In this document: one piece after another, positions 47,195-55,718 of the stretch
How the letters are laid out: each line of letters starts with the position of its first letter
Position numbering within the stretch: the first letter of the stretch is position 1
Assembly: GCA_016706225.1 (NCBI GenBank)
Contig: JADJKB010000003.1
Location: 806,001 to 870,000 of the forward strand
Source of the DNA: Myxococcales bacterium
Lineage (GTDB): Bacteria > Myxococcota_A > Polyangia > Polyangiales > Polyangiaceae
Direction of reading: 5' to 3'
DNA length: 64,000 bases
Notes under the pieces: generated by a model
Databases searched by the model: none
The model's input: the letters and a program-made list of their open reading frames with translations, nothing else
Told to the model about the DNA's origin: nothing
Made by a program: the position numbers and the translations under genes

Positions 47195-50100
47195 TCAGGC
47201 GTGTCCCTCTTCGAGTCCCGGCGTTCCCACGACCACTGAGCGCGCTCCGGGCGCGTGATCGGAGCGCGGGCGACGGCTCCGAATCCGGTGCGCCATCGCG
47301 TACAGGACTGGGACGGCAGCACGGCTCACGAGCAGCGAGGCGATCTCCCCCGCCATCAGCGCAATGGCGAGGCCCTGAAAGATCGGATCGAAAAGGATGA
47401 CCGCCGCGCCCAGCACGACGGCAAACGCTGTCAGCAACATGGGGCGGAATCGCACCGCGCCCGCTTCGACGACCGCGTCTTCCGCACTCATGCCCTCCGC
47501 GATTCGCGCCTCGGCAAAGTCGACGAGGATGATGGAATTTCGCACCACGATGCCGGCGCCCGCCATGAAACCGATCATGCTCGTCGCCGTGAAGAAGGCT
47601 CCCATCGCGGCGTGCGCCGGCAAGATACCGATCAACGAAAACGGGATCGCCGCCATCACTACCAGCGGTGTGGAGAACGACCGGAACCAGCCGACCAGGA
47701 GCGCATAGATGAGCAGCAACACTGCGACGAACGCCAGCCCCAGGTCACGGAACACCTCCAGCGTCACGTGCCACTCGCCATCCCACTTGATCGCCGGCGC
47801 CGTGCCCAGGGTCGGCTGCGCCAGGTTGAAGACCTGCACTCGCCCCGGCGTGCCGCCGTAGTCGCCGGAGTCGAGCAACGTGAGCTGTTTGTTCATCGCG
47901 AGTACCGCGTAAGCCGAGCTCTCGGCACCGCCCGCGACGTCACCGGTCACGTAGACCACCGGCAGCAGGTTCTTGTGATAGATGCTCTGGTCCTCGACGG
48001 TGTGTTCGACGCGCACCAGCTCGCCGAGCGGTACCAGGGCGCCCGAGGCCGACGCGACGCGCAGCCCAAGCAGCGACTCGGTGTCGGGGCGCTGGTGTCT
48101 CGGCAGCTCGAGCAGCACCTGGACGTCTTCTTGTTCGTGCGGCGTGTGGACGAGGCCGATGCTCTCCCCCGCGACGGCGATCCGCAGCGTGGCCGCCAGG
48201 GCGTCGGACCCAATGCCGTGGAGCGCCGCCTTCTCTTTGTCCAAAATCAGGCGATCCTTGGGGTGAGGATCCTCGGCGTACCAGTCGATGTCGACGACAC
48301 CCGGCGTACGCCGGAACAGCCCGCGCACTTGCTCGGCCAGCTTCTGCCGAGAGGCCGAGTCGGGCCCGTAGACCTCAGCCACGAGGGTCTGGAGCACCGG
48401 CGGACCGGGTGGGACCTCGGCGACCGCGATGCGCGCGCCGTAACGCGCGGCAATCTCGGCCACACGCGGCCGGATGCGTTTGGCAAAGTCGTGACTCTGC
48501 ACCGCGCGCTCGTGTTTGGGCAGGAGGTTGATCTGCACGTCGGCGACGCTGGGGCCGGATCGCAGATAGTAGTGACGCACGAGTCCGTTGAAGTTGAAGG
48601 GCGCAGCGGTCCCGATGTAGGTCTGGTAGTCGGTGACCTCTGGCTCGCCGCGAACCGCTGCGGCAATCTCGCGAGTCGCGCGCGCGGTGCGCTCCAGCGA
48701 GCTGCCCTCCGGCATGTTCAGCACCAGCTGCAGCTCACTCTTGTCGTCGAAGGGCAGCATCTTCACTCGCACGAGGCCGGCGGGAACGAACGCCATCGCA
48801 CCCACCAGGAGCGCACCGATTGCGAGCAGAAAACCCCAGCGCCAGGCCGTACGGCCCACGAAGCGCGACATCAAATGGCGATACACCCGCGTGAGGCGCC
48901 CTTCGGTGTGGTGCCCCGCCGCCGCGTGAGAGGGTCTCTTGCCGAGCAGCCGAGTCGCAGCCCAGGGTGTGACGATGAACGCCACGAGCAGTGAGAATAC
49001 CATCGCGGCCGTCGAGCCGATGGGGATCGGACGCATGTAAGGGCCCATCAGCCCGCCGACGAACGCCATTGGCAAGATCGCGGCGATCACCGCCAGGGTC
49101 GCCAGGATGGTCGGATTTCCAACCTCGGCGACGGCGGCCACGGCTACCTCGCGCAGGGCTCGCCCGCGATTTTCCGGCAGCTCGCGGTGCCGCACGATGT
49201 TCTCGACGACCACGATTGCATCGTCGACCAAAATGCCAATCGAGAAGATCAGCGCGAAGAGCGTGATCCGATTCAGCGTGTAGCCCGCCAGATGAAAGAC
49301 CAGCAGGGTAAGGCCCAGTGTCGCCGGGATCGCCACGGCGACGACCAGAGACTCGCGCCAGCCCAGCATGAACAAGATCAGGAGCGAGACACTGACGATG
49401 GCAATGCCCATGTGGAGCAAGAGCTCGTTGGACTTCTCGTTCGCCGTCTCGCCATAGTGCCGCGTGATGCTGACCTCGACGCTGCTCGGAATCAGGGTGC
49501 CTTTCAGCGCTTCGACCTGCGCCAAGACACCGGCGGCGACCTGGGTTGCGTTGGTTCCGGGGCGTTTGGCCACGGAGAGTGTGACCGCGGGTCGTTCGTT
49601 GGCGTCCGCAGCTCTGGCCGCGCCGCTGCCGTGAAAGACGTACTGCGATGCGTCCTCGCTGGCATCCGTCACCCGGGCGACGTCCCGGACGTAGACGCCC
49701 GCGCCCTCGTGCACACCAATCATGACGGCACCGACGTCCTCGGCGCTGGCGAAGAACCCGCCAGTCTGCACCACCACGTCGCGGTCATCGGTGGTGAGCG
49801 AGCCGGCAGTGGTCTGATCGTTGGCCTGGCGCAGCGCACGCGCCACGGCCGCCGCGTCGAGTGAACGGGCCGACAGCCGCGCCGGATCCAGCGCCACCCT
49901 GACCTGACGCCTGAGCCCTCCGAGTAGCTGCGTCTCGCTCACCTCGGGGATGCGCTTGATCTGCGCCGTGACCTCGGCGGCGAGCCGGCGCAGGGTCAAG
50001 TGATCGTGACCCGCACCGTGGAAAGTCAGCGCCAGGATCGGTACGTCGTCGATCGAGCGCACCTTGATCAGGGGCGGGGACACGCCGCTGGGGATGCGGT

Positions 50101-50485
50101 CCTGGTTGGCCGCGAGCTTGGTGTTCAGCTTGACCACCGAGCGCTCCACGTCCTCTCCAACGCGAAACCGCACGACCGCCAGCGCGCGGCCCGGTTGGCT
50201 CGTCGTGTATACGTACTCCACGCCGGGGATTTCCCAGAGCAGTCGTTCGATGGGCGAGGCAACCCGGCTCTCTACCTCTTTGGCGCCAGCGCCGGGCATG
50301 GCGACCATCACGTCCACCATCGGCACCTTGATCTGGGGCTCCTCCTCGCGTGGCAGGAGCGCAATCGCGACCAACCCGAGCAGGACGGACGCCACGACCA
50401 AGAGCGGCGTGAGCTTGGAGCCGATGAACGCTCGGGCCAGCACACCGGCGGGGCCGCCGCGTGAGCTCTGGACTTCGCTCGACAC
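47195..50485 (-). CDS. RND efflux pump (inner-membrane permease)
   Basis: 1096 residues from GTG 50485, which overlaps the adaptor stop (TAGTG). AcrB/RND fold: N-terminal helix, REEEPQIKVPMVDVMV, VASPIERLLWEIPGVEYV, FSIGILVDDAIVVVEN (TM4 acidic residues for proton relay) and FMAGAGIVVRNSIILVDF. Substrate class is uncertain: its TM4 VDDAIVVVEN is shared with both multidrug and metal RND pumps. The ArsR regulator and adaptor at the same locus suggest export of a toxic metal or organic compound. No OMF gene is adjacent; the TolC-like protein at 15334 or another could serve. Confidence 0.95.
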   Translation of the reverse strand: MSSEVQSSRGGPAGVLARAFIGSKLTPLLVVASVLLGLVAIALLPREEEPQIKVPMVDVMVAMPGAGAKEVESRVASPIERLLWEIPGVEYVYTTSQPGRALAVVRFRVGEDVERSVVKLNTKLAANQDRIPSGVSPPLIKVRSIDDVPILALTFHGAGHDHLTLRRLAAEVTAQIKRIPEVSETQLLGGLRRQVRVALDPARLSARSLDAAAVARALRQANDQTTAGSLTTDDRDVVVQTGGFFASAEDVGAVMIGVHEGAGVYVRDVARVTDASEDASQYVFHGSGAARAADANERPAVTLSVAKRPGTNATQVAAGVLAQVEALKGTLIPSSVEVSITRHYGETANEKSNELLLHMGIAIVSVSLLILFMLGWRESLVVAVAIPATLGLTLLVFHLAGYTLNRITLFALIFSIGILVDDAIVVVENIVRHRELPENRGRALREVAVAAVAEVGNPTILATLAVIAAILPMAFVGGLMGPYMRPIPIGSTAAMVFSLLVAFIVTPWAATRLLGKRPSHAAAGHHTEGRLTRVYRHLMSRFVGRTAWRWGFLLAIGALLVGAMAFVPAGLVRVKMLPFDDKSELQLVLNMPEGSSLERTARATREIAAAVRGEPEVTDYQTYIGTAAPFNFNGLVRHYYLRSGPSVADVQINLLPKHERAVQSHDFAKRIRPRVAEIAARYGARIAVAEVPPGPPVLQTLVAEVYGPDSASRQKLAEQVRGLFRRTPGVVDIDWYAEDPHPKDRLILDKEKAALHGIGSDALAATLRIAVAGESIGLVHTPHEQEDVQVLLELPRHQRPDTESLLGLRVASASGALVPLGELVRVEHTVEDQSIYHKNLLPVVYVTGDVAGGAESSAYAVLAMNKQLTLLDSGDYGGTPGRVQVFNLAQPTLGTAPAIKWDGEWHVTLEVFRDLGLAFVAVLLLIYALLVGWFRSFSTPLVVMAAIPFSLIGILPAHAAMGAFFTATSMIGFMAGAGIVVRNSIILVDFAEARIAEGMSAEDAVVEAGAVRFRPMLLTAFAVVLGAAVILFDPIFQGLAIALMAGEIASLLVSRAAVPVLYAMAHRIRSRRPRSDHAPGARSVVVGTPGLEEGHA

Positions 50486-51510
50486 TACTTGACCTCGATC
50501 GGTTGACCGTCACTCAGCAGACTCGCGTTCGACACGATCACCGACTCGCCCGCATCGAGGCCGCTCAGGATGTCGATCTGGTCGCCGTGCTCGGCACCAG
50601 TCCGAACCAGGCGCAGCTGAGCGCGACCCTTGTCCGCCACGAAGACGAGCTCGAGCTGACCACGTGGCACGACGGCGCTCTTCGGGACCTCCAGCGAGCG
50701 GCGTTGCCCGGTGGTCAGCTCCACCCGCCCAAACTGCCCCGGGCGCAGCTCCTTGGCCGGGTCCAGATCCAGCTTCACGAGCACCGTGCGCGTATTTGCG
50801 TCGGCGCTCGGGCTGATCTCCGCGATTCGGCCCGTGAGCACTGCGCTCGCGGCCTCCACGCGGACCGTCAATTTTTGCCCAGTAGCGAGGCCGGCCGCCA
50901 GCCCTTCGGGCACCGCGCCCTCGAGACGTAGCGCAGTTGGATCTTCCAAGATCAGGAGGGGGCGCCCAGGCATTGCCTGGTCTCCGACGTTCGCGAGCTT
51001 GGCCGTGACAACACCCGAAAAGGGCGCGCGGAGCACGGTGTAACTCTGCATGACCCGGGCCTCCCCCAGGGAAGCCAGCGCCACACGATGGCGAGAAGCG
51101 ATGGCGTCGAGCTCGGCGCGCGCGATCACGTGTTTGGCCTCGAGGCTCTTGGCGCGGGTCAGTTCGAGCTTCGCCTGATCGAGCAGCGCGGCACTCTGGC
51201 GCGCCTTGGCGTCGATCTCTCCGGCGCTCAGTCGAACCAGGACGTCGCCCGCGCGCACGTTGCTGCCCAGTGTCACCTTCAGCTCGGACACCCTGCCCAT
51301 CACGTTGGGGGCAATGCTGGCGGTGGTTCGGGCGCGGACCGTGCCGACGATCTGCTGGGTCACGCTGCTCTCGGCGCGCCGCACCTGGGACGTCCCGACC
51401 GTCGTGAGCGGGAGATCGGCACCGGTGGGGCGCGGGGACCCACCTCGGCAGCCCGCGGCGCCGAGCGCGGAGATGACAACAACGACGGAGAGGATCCTGG
51501 GGAACATCAT
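50485..51510 (-). CDS. RND periplasmic adaptor lipoprotein (HlyD family)
   Basis: 341 residues from ATG 51510 (MMFPRILSVVVVISALGAAGC), a lipoprotein signal. Membrane-fusion-protein layout: barrel-sandwich segment VGTVRARTTASIAPNVMGRV, helical hairpin ARQSAALLDQAKLELTRAKSL, second lipoyl half SYTVLRAPFSGVVTAKL, beta-barrel and membrane-proximal domain VPKSAVVPRGQLELVFV. It overlaps the pump gene by one base. A -35/-10 pair upstream is overlapped by the ArsR palindrome. Confidence 0.94.
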   Translation of the reverse strand: MMFPRILSVVVVISALGAAGCRGGSPRPTGADLPLTTVGTSQVRRAESSVTQQIVGTVRARTTASIAPNVMGRVSELKVTLGSNVRAGDVLVRLSAGEIDAKARQSAALLDQAKLELTRAKSLEAKHVIARAELDAIASRHRVALASLGEARVMQSYTVLRAPFSGVVTAKLANVGDQAMPGRPLLILEDPTALRLEGAVPEGLAAGLATGQKLTVRVEAASAVLTGRIAEISPSADANTRTVLVKLDLDPAKELRPGQFGRVELTTGQRRSLEVPKSAVVPRGQLELVFVADKGRAQLRLVRTGAEHGDQIDILSGLDAGESVIVSNASLLSDGQPIEVK

Positions 51511-51569
51511 GGGGTCGACTCGAGGGAGGTTGCGGCGCGTTGCCACGGCGACTACCTTATGAAGGCAAC

Positions 51570-51597
51570 AACATATCGCTAAACAGTAATATGTCAA
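51570..51597 (-). promoter_or_regulatory. Promoter and ArsR-type operator for the RND pair
   Basis: On the minus strand TTGACA (51597-51592) is followed 16 bp later by TATGTT (51575-51570), a good sigma-70 promoter for the adaptor gene. The same DNA holds ACATAT (51571-51576) and ATATGT (51589-51594), a perfect 6-bp inverted repeat with a 12-bp centre, so a repressor bound there would cover both promoter boxes. The palindrome also overlaps the ATG of the divergent ArsR gene, allowing autoregulation. Confidence 0.65.
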
Positions 51598-51953
51598 TCT
51601 CCCGTCGCAGCTCGCCGGCGCTGGAAGGCCCCATCCTGGACAGCGTTGCGCGGATCTTCTCCGTCCTCGGTGAGCCAACTCGCCTGCAGATCCTCCAGCT
51701 CTTGCGCCAGGGCTCGATGACAGTGACGGAGATCGTCGAGGCGGCCGAGATGAAACAGGCCAATGCCTCCAAGCAGCTGGGGATTCTCAAGCAGGCGGGG
51801 CTGGTCGATCGCGAACGGGACGGGGCGTCGGTGCGTTATTCGATCACCGAACCGATGATCTTCGAGCTCTGCGATCTGGTCTGCGGAAAGCTGCGCCGAG
51901 ACGCCGAAGCACGCATCGCGCAGCTGCCGAAGCGCGCCGCGGGCCGGCGCTGA
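51591..51953 (+). CDS. ArsR-family transcriptional repressor
   Basis: 120 residues from ATG 51591, divergent from the RND pair. Winged helix-turn-helix: ARIFSVLGEPTRLQILQLL, SMTVTEIVEAAEMKQANASKQLGILKQAGLV (recognition helix in outline) and wing DGASVRYSI. The C-terminal helix contains CDLVC (two Cys spaced by three), a position where some ArsR proteins bind metals or sense persulfide/thiols; no Cys lies in the recognition helix. No ribosome site precedes the ATG, so it may be translated from a leaderless message. Expected to repress itself and the divergent efflux genes. Confidence 0.93.
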   Translation: MSISRRSSPALEGPILDSVARIFSVLGEPTRLQILQLLRQGSMTVTEIVEAAEMKQANASKQLGILKQAGLVDRERDGASVRYSITEPMIFELCDLVCGKLRRDAEARIAQLPKRAAGRR

Positions 51954-51971
51954 GCCTCACTTACGCCCAAG

Positions 51972-53198
51972 CTATCTCCCGACCCCAAGCTCCTGCAGTC
52001 GATCCACTCGTCGGAGGGCCGGAAACGCGAGCGCACACAGGGCCACCACCACGACTGTCCCCACCCCACCCGCAATCACCGCGGGCACCACGCCGAGCCA
52101 AGCAGCGGTGAGCCCTGACTCCAGCTCGCCCAGCTCGTTCGACGCACCAATGAACACCAGGTTCACCGCGCTCACGCGCCCACGCATGGGATCTGGAGTG
52201 CCGAGCTGAACCAGGTTCTGTCGCACGAACACACTGACCATGTCCGAGGCGCCGAGCACCACGAGCGCCGCGAGCGAGAGGGAGAAGCTCCGAGACAAAC
52301 CCAAGGCCACGGTGGCGAGCCCAAACACTGCGACCGCCACCAGCATGATGGCGCCCACCCGTCGTCTCAGGGGTCGATACGCGAGCCAGAGCGCCATCAC
52401 CGTCGCGCCGACGGCCGGCGCTCCACGCAAGATCCCGAGCCCCGACGGGCCGACCGCCAACAGGTCCTTGGCGATCGCCGGCAAGAGCGCCACCGCCCCG
52501 CCGAGCAGCACCGCGAACAGGTCAAGGGTGATCGCGCCGAGCAAGAGCTTCTGTCGCCACACGTAGACGAGCCCCGCGAGCACCGTCTGCAGCCCCGGCG
52601 CCCGCGGCTCCTTTGCGACGGAACGCGCGGAGACGCGGCTGACCAAGGCGAGGCCGGCGAGCGAAGTGAGCGCCGCAAATCCGTAGACCGATGCGGCGCC
52701 GAAGATGCCGTAGAGCACACCTCCCAGGGCGGGCCCCAGGATGGTAGCAACCTGCCAGTTGGTCGAGCTCCAGGCGATGGCGTTCGGGACCAGCTCCTTG
52801 GGAACCAGCGTCGGCAAGAGCGCACTGCCCGCGGGCCCGTTGAAGGCGCGCGCCGTGCCGAGCACGACCAACAAGCTGTAGAGCAGTGGCAGGCTTGGGC
52901 TTCGTGCAGACGACAACGCGAGCCCCAACGACGCCAGCGCGCCTGCACCCATGCACGCCATCAGCACACGCCGACGCTCGAAGCGGTCGGCCACATGGCC
53001 ACTCGGAAGCGCGAACAGCATCATGGGCAGGAACTGCGCGAGCCCAACCCAACCCAGATGCAGCGGGTCACCGGTCAGGGTGTAGACCTGCCAGCCGACG
53101 GCCACCGACTGCATCTGCCCGCCGACGATGGTGAGAAACCGCGCCAGGATGTACAGCCGGAAGTCGCGATGTGCGAAGGCTGCGCGCGGGTGAGACAC
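51972..53198 (-). CDS. MFS transporter (DHA3/EntS-like)
   Basis: 408 residues from GTG 53198, converging with the ArsR gene 18 bp away. Twelve hydrophobic helices; GHVADRFERRRVLM loop between TM2 and TM3 is the MFS motif A and LGPALGGVLYGI a TM5-like motif. The pattern AFAHRDFRLYILARFLTIVGGQMQSVAVGWQVY is typical of the EntS/DHA3 group of drug and siderophore exporters. Substrate unknown. Its position beside the ArsR-RND cluster is suggestive only. Confidence 0.94.
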   Translation of the reverse strand: MSHPRAAFAHRDFRLYILARFLTIVGGQMQSVAVGWQVYTLTGDPLHLGWVGLAQFLPMMLFALPSGHVADRFERRRVLMACMGAGALASLGLALSSARSPSLPLLYSLLVVLGTARAFNGPAGSALLPTLVPKELVPNAIAWSSTNWQVATILGPALGGVLYGIFGAASVYGFAALTSLAGLALVSRVSARSVAKEPRAPGLQTVLAGLVYVWRQKLLLGAITLDLFAVLLGGAVALLPAIAKDLLAVGPSGLGILRGAPAVGATVMALWLAYRPLRRRVGAIMLVAVAVFGLATVALGLSRSFSLSLAALVVLGASDMVSVFVRQNLVQLGTPDPMRGRVSAVNLVFIGASNELGELESGLTAAWLGVVPAVIAGGVGTVVVVALCALAFPALRRVDRLQELGVGR

Positions 53199-53247
53199 CC
53201 GCGAAGGCTCGCACGCGGGTCCGGGGCTCGGGTAGTGTTTCGGTGAA

Positions 53248-53448
53248 GTGTCGACGAAGGATCCGGAACAGTCGCCCGCCGCCTATGTGGTCGTGGTCTT
53301 GCTCGTACTCTTTTTGGTCGTTGCCGTGCTCGCCTGGCCGGCGCCTCGACTCTGCTACGAGGATCTGACGGGCACACCGGCCGTGTCCGACGTGTGCAAC
53401 CCGCTCTCGTGGGTCAAGCGCGCGGTGTCCCGCATCCTGGGTGGCTGA
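53248..53448 (+). CDS. Small single-TM membrane protein, unknown
   Basis: 66 residues from GTG 53248. STKDPEQSPAAY is followed by one strongly hydrophobic helix (VVVVLLVLFLVVAVLAW) and a short Cys-containing outside tail (CYEDLTGTP, VCNPLSW). Divergent from the MFS gene with a 49-bp gap. No strong ribosome site; composition supports a genuine membrane miniprotein. Confidence 0.6.
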   Translation: MSTKDPEQSPAAYVVVVLLVLFLVVAVLAWPAPRLCYEDLTGTPAVSDVCNPLSWVKRAVSRILGG

Positions 53449-53567
53449 GCATCGAGAGCCCAGACCGCGCTCGGCTTTGCCCGTCCAAGACCGGGGCCGC
53501 TTGCTATTCCCACGCGGGAGGAGTCCTCTCGACGCCTCGGCGGTGCTTCCGCCGAACGGAGGATCAC

Positions 53568-53702
53568 ATGGGCGACAAATCACCGAAGGCGAAACAAAAG
53601 GGCAAAGATCAGAAGAGCAAGGAGAAGGCGCAGGCAAAGAGCGCGCAGAACCAGCGCCAGGCCTCGTATGCGGCAGCGGGCGCCAAGGACAAGAAGAAGT
53701 AA
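53568..53702 (+). CDS. Lys-rich 44-residue conserved miniprotein
   Basis: ATG 53568 with a good ribosome site (GGAGG, 53559-53563) opens a 44-residue protein, MGDKSPKAKQKGKDQKS at the start and AAGAKDKKK at the end, with about a third of its residues Lys. Similar short basic proteins beginning MGDKSPK occur widely in proteobacteria and have no established function; nucleic-acid binding is plausible from charge alone. It lies 11 bp upstream of rsmE, possibly in one transcript. Confidence 0.8.
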   Translation: MGDKSPKAKQKGKDQKSKEKAQAKSAQNQRQASYAAAGAKDKKK

Positions 53703-53713
53703 GAGACATCGGG

Positions 53714-54460
53714 TTGCCCCCCTCCAGAGTGAACGCACCGCTCCGACACGCTGAGCAACTGGAGGTTGGTCAGCGCATCGGGCTCGACCGAGCCCACGCA
53801 GCGGCTCTCCGATTTCGAGGCATCAACCCAAAAGAAGCGTTCACCATCGTCGATCGGCAGAACGCATTCTTTCGTGCATCGCTGACGACGCTCGGGGACG
53901 AAGGGGGGGAAGCTCTGGTGTACGAGCTCATGCCGAGCTCGACCGAATCGCCGGCCCACATCACGCTCTTGTGTGCAGTGCTCGGACGCCAACGCATGCT
54001 GCAGGTCGTGCAGAAGGCGACCGAGCTCGGCGTGATGTGTGTCGTGCCGGTGTTGACCGAGCGGTCGGTGCAAGAGTCAGGCTTGGCTCACGAAAAGGCT
54101 CACGCCTGGCCAGGGCAAGCGCTGCGGGCCGCGCGCCAGTGCAGACGCGCGAGTGTGCCGGAAGTGCGGGCGCCCATCCGGCTCGAAGCGGCACTCGAGG
54201 ACGCCAGCTTCGCCGGCGCCAGGCGACGATTTTTTCTGGACGACCGCTCGCTGACCAAGCTCGACACCGACGGCGCAGCGGCGGTTTCTGGGGAGATCGC
54301 GCTGGCCGTTGGCCCGGAGGGCGGCTTCACCGACGAGGAGCGCGCACTCCTGACCCGGCATGACGCGGTGGCGCTGTGCTTCGGCGGCCGGGTCTTGCGC
54401 GCGGAGACGGCCGTACTCGTCGGGCTCACGCTCTTACAGAGAGCCTATGGAGACTTCTGA
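53714..54460 (+). CDS. rsmE: 16S rRNA (uracil-1498-N3) methyltransferase RsmE
   Basis: SPOUT methyltransferase that methylates U1498 in the decoding region of 16S rRNA. 248 residues from TTG 53714 (a GTG at 53729 is the alternative). The N-terminal PUA-like part is RVNAPLRHAEQLEVGQRIGL; the C-terminal SPOUT knot has QKATELGV, LTERSVQ, IALAVGPEGGFTDEE and FGGRVLRAETA, the family's AdoMet-binding signature. Starts without a clear Shine-Dalgarno site. Confidence 0.92.
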   Translation: MPPSRVNAPLRHAEQLEVGQRIGLDRAHAAALRFRGINPKEAFTIVDRQNAFFRASLTTLGDEGGEALVYELMPSSTESPAHITLLCAVLGRQRMLQVVQKATELGVMCVVPVLTERSVQESGLAHEKAHAWPGQALRAARQCRRASVPEVRAPIRLEAALEDASFAGARRRFFLDDRSLTKLDTDGAAAVSGEIALAVGPEGGFTDEERALLTRHDAVALCFGGRVLRAETAVLVGLTLLQRAYGDF

Positions 54461-54465
54461 CCGGC

Positions 54466-54666
54466 TCACGCGCGGGTCACACTGACGTCGAGCACGCCGT
54501 CATCGTCGCGCGAGATCATGACCGTCCAGGGATGGCAGCAGACGTCGCAGTCCTGGACGAGCTCCCCGGTCGTGTCGGGGTCGACCACCAAGAGTTGGCT
54601 GCTCGAGCAGTACGGACAGGTGACCGTGGTCTCATCTTCGAGGGAGACCCTCCGGCGTTTCGGCAT
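54466..54666 (-). CDS. CPXCG-type zinc-ribbon small protein
   Basis: 66 residues from ATG 54666. KRRRVSLEDETTVTCPYCSS is followed by DCDVCCHPWTVMI, giving CPYC and CDVCC knuckles of the Cys-rich CPXCG family, which probably bind one zinc. Function unknown. It converges with rsmE across 5 bp. Confidence 0.85.
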   Translation of the reverse strand: MPKRRRVSLEDETTVTCPYCSSSQLLVVDPDTTGELVQDCDVCCHPWTVMISRDDDGVLDVSVTRA

Positions 54667-54731
54667 CGTGTCTTCCTTGTAGCAGAGCCTGCCCCAAGAC
54701 CCGGGCGAACCGTGCTATCTCCGCCCCATCC

Positions 54732-55718
54732 ATGATCGAAGTGGAGCGCCTCACCAAGGACTACGGGACGGTCGTCGCGGTGCGCGACGTCTCCTTCTCC
54801 GTAGGCAAGGGCGAGGTCGTCGGCTTCCTGGGCCCGAACGGCGCCGGCAAGAGCACCACGATGCGGATCCTGGTTGGGTTCCTGGGTGCAACCAGCGGCA
54901 GCGTGCGCATCGCTGGGCATGACATCGCGGAGGACAGCCTCGAGGCGCGCCGCTCCATCGGCTACATGCCGGAGTCGGCACCGCTCTACCTCGAGATGCG
55001 AGTGCGCGAGTATCTGAGCTTCCGCGCCCAGGTGAAGAAGGTGCCGCGCGCGGAGCGGAAGGCTGCTGTCGAGAGGGCCATGACCCAGGCAGTGGTCACC
55101 GAGATGGCCGACACCGTGATCGGGCACCTCTCGAAGGGTTACCGGCAGCGTGTGGGGCTCGCGGACGCGCTCGTTGCCAATCCTCCCCTGCTCATCCTCG
55201 ACGAACCGACGGCTGGGCTCGATCCCAACCAGATCCGCGAGGTACGCCGGCTGATCCGAGATCTGGGCGAGAACCACACCATCTTGCTGTCCACGCACAT
55301 CTTGAGCGAGGTGGAGACCACCTGCGATCGCGCCATCGTCATCGATCGTGGCCGACTCATCGCCGAGGGCAGCATCGACGAGCTGCGTGCGCGTCGCCGG
55401 GGAACGGGCGCAACGCTCCTGGTCCGCGGGGAGCCGGAGAAATCTCGGCTCATCGTCGAAGGCGTGGCCGGAGTCCGCCGAGTGAAGACCCGGGACGGGG
55501 ACGAGGAGGGTCTCTCCAGGTTGACGGTCAGTCTGGCCAAGGAGGCACGGGACGTCGGCGACGTGCTCGAGGCGGCGGTCGCGCGCCTCACCAGCGCGGG
55601 CTTCGGCGTGCGCGAGGCCGGCCCGACGCGCGCTACGCTCGAAGACGTGTTCGCCGAGCTGACCTCGGCGGAACCAGACGTCGATGTCGATGCGGACGCG
55701 GAGGAGGACCAGGCGTGA
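54732..55718 (+). CDS. ABC transporter ATPase (GldA-like)
   Basis: 328 residues from ATG 54732. Walker A GPNGAGKST, Q-loop/YMPESAPLY, signature LSKGYRQRVGLADAL, Walker B LLILDEPTAGLDPNQ and switch His STHILSE. C-terminal DUF-like domain typical of ABC-2 exporters, ending in an acidic tail. First gene of a four-gene operon with overlapping stops and starts. Order ATPase, permease, GldG-like protein and DUF4340 protein resembles gld ABC clusters of gliding bacteria but also occurs widely elsewhere. Confidence 0.95.
   Translation: MIEVERLTKDYGTVVAVRDVSFSVGKGEVVGFLGPNGAGKSTTMRILVGFLGATSGSVRIAGHDIAEDSLEARRSIGYMPESAPLYLEMRVREYLSFRAQVKKVPRAERKAAVERAMTQAVVTEMADTVIGHLSKGYRQRVGLADALVANPPLLILDEPTAGLDPNQIREVRRLIRDLGENHTILLSTHILSEVETTCDRAIVIDRGRLIAEGSIDELRARRRGTGATLLVRGEPEKSRLIVEGVAGVRRVKTRDGDEEGLSRLTVSLAKEARDVGDVLEAAVARLTSAGFGVREAGPTRATLEDVFAELTSAEPDVDVDADAEEDQA

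Noticed and set aside
47255..48994. 579-residue plus-strand frame opposite the RND pump
   Set aside because: RND motifs on the minus strand are clear; the plus frame is Arg/Gln/His-rich without motifs.
53441..53713. Upstream extension of rsmE
   Set aside because: It overlaps the well-supported 44-residue gene and is not protein-like; RsmE homology begins near 53714.
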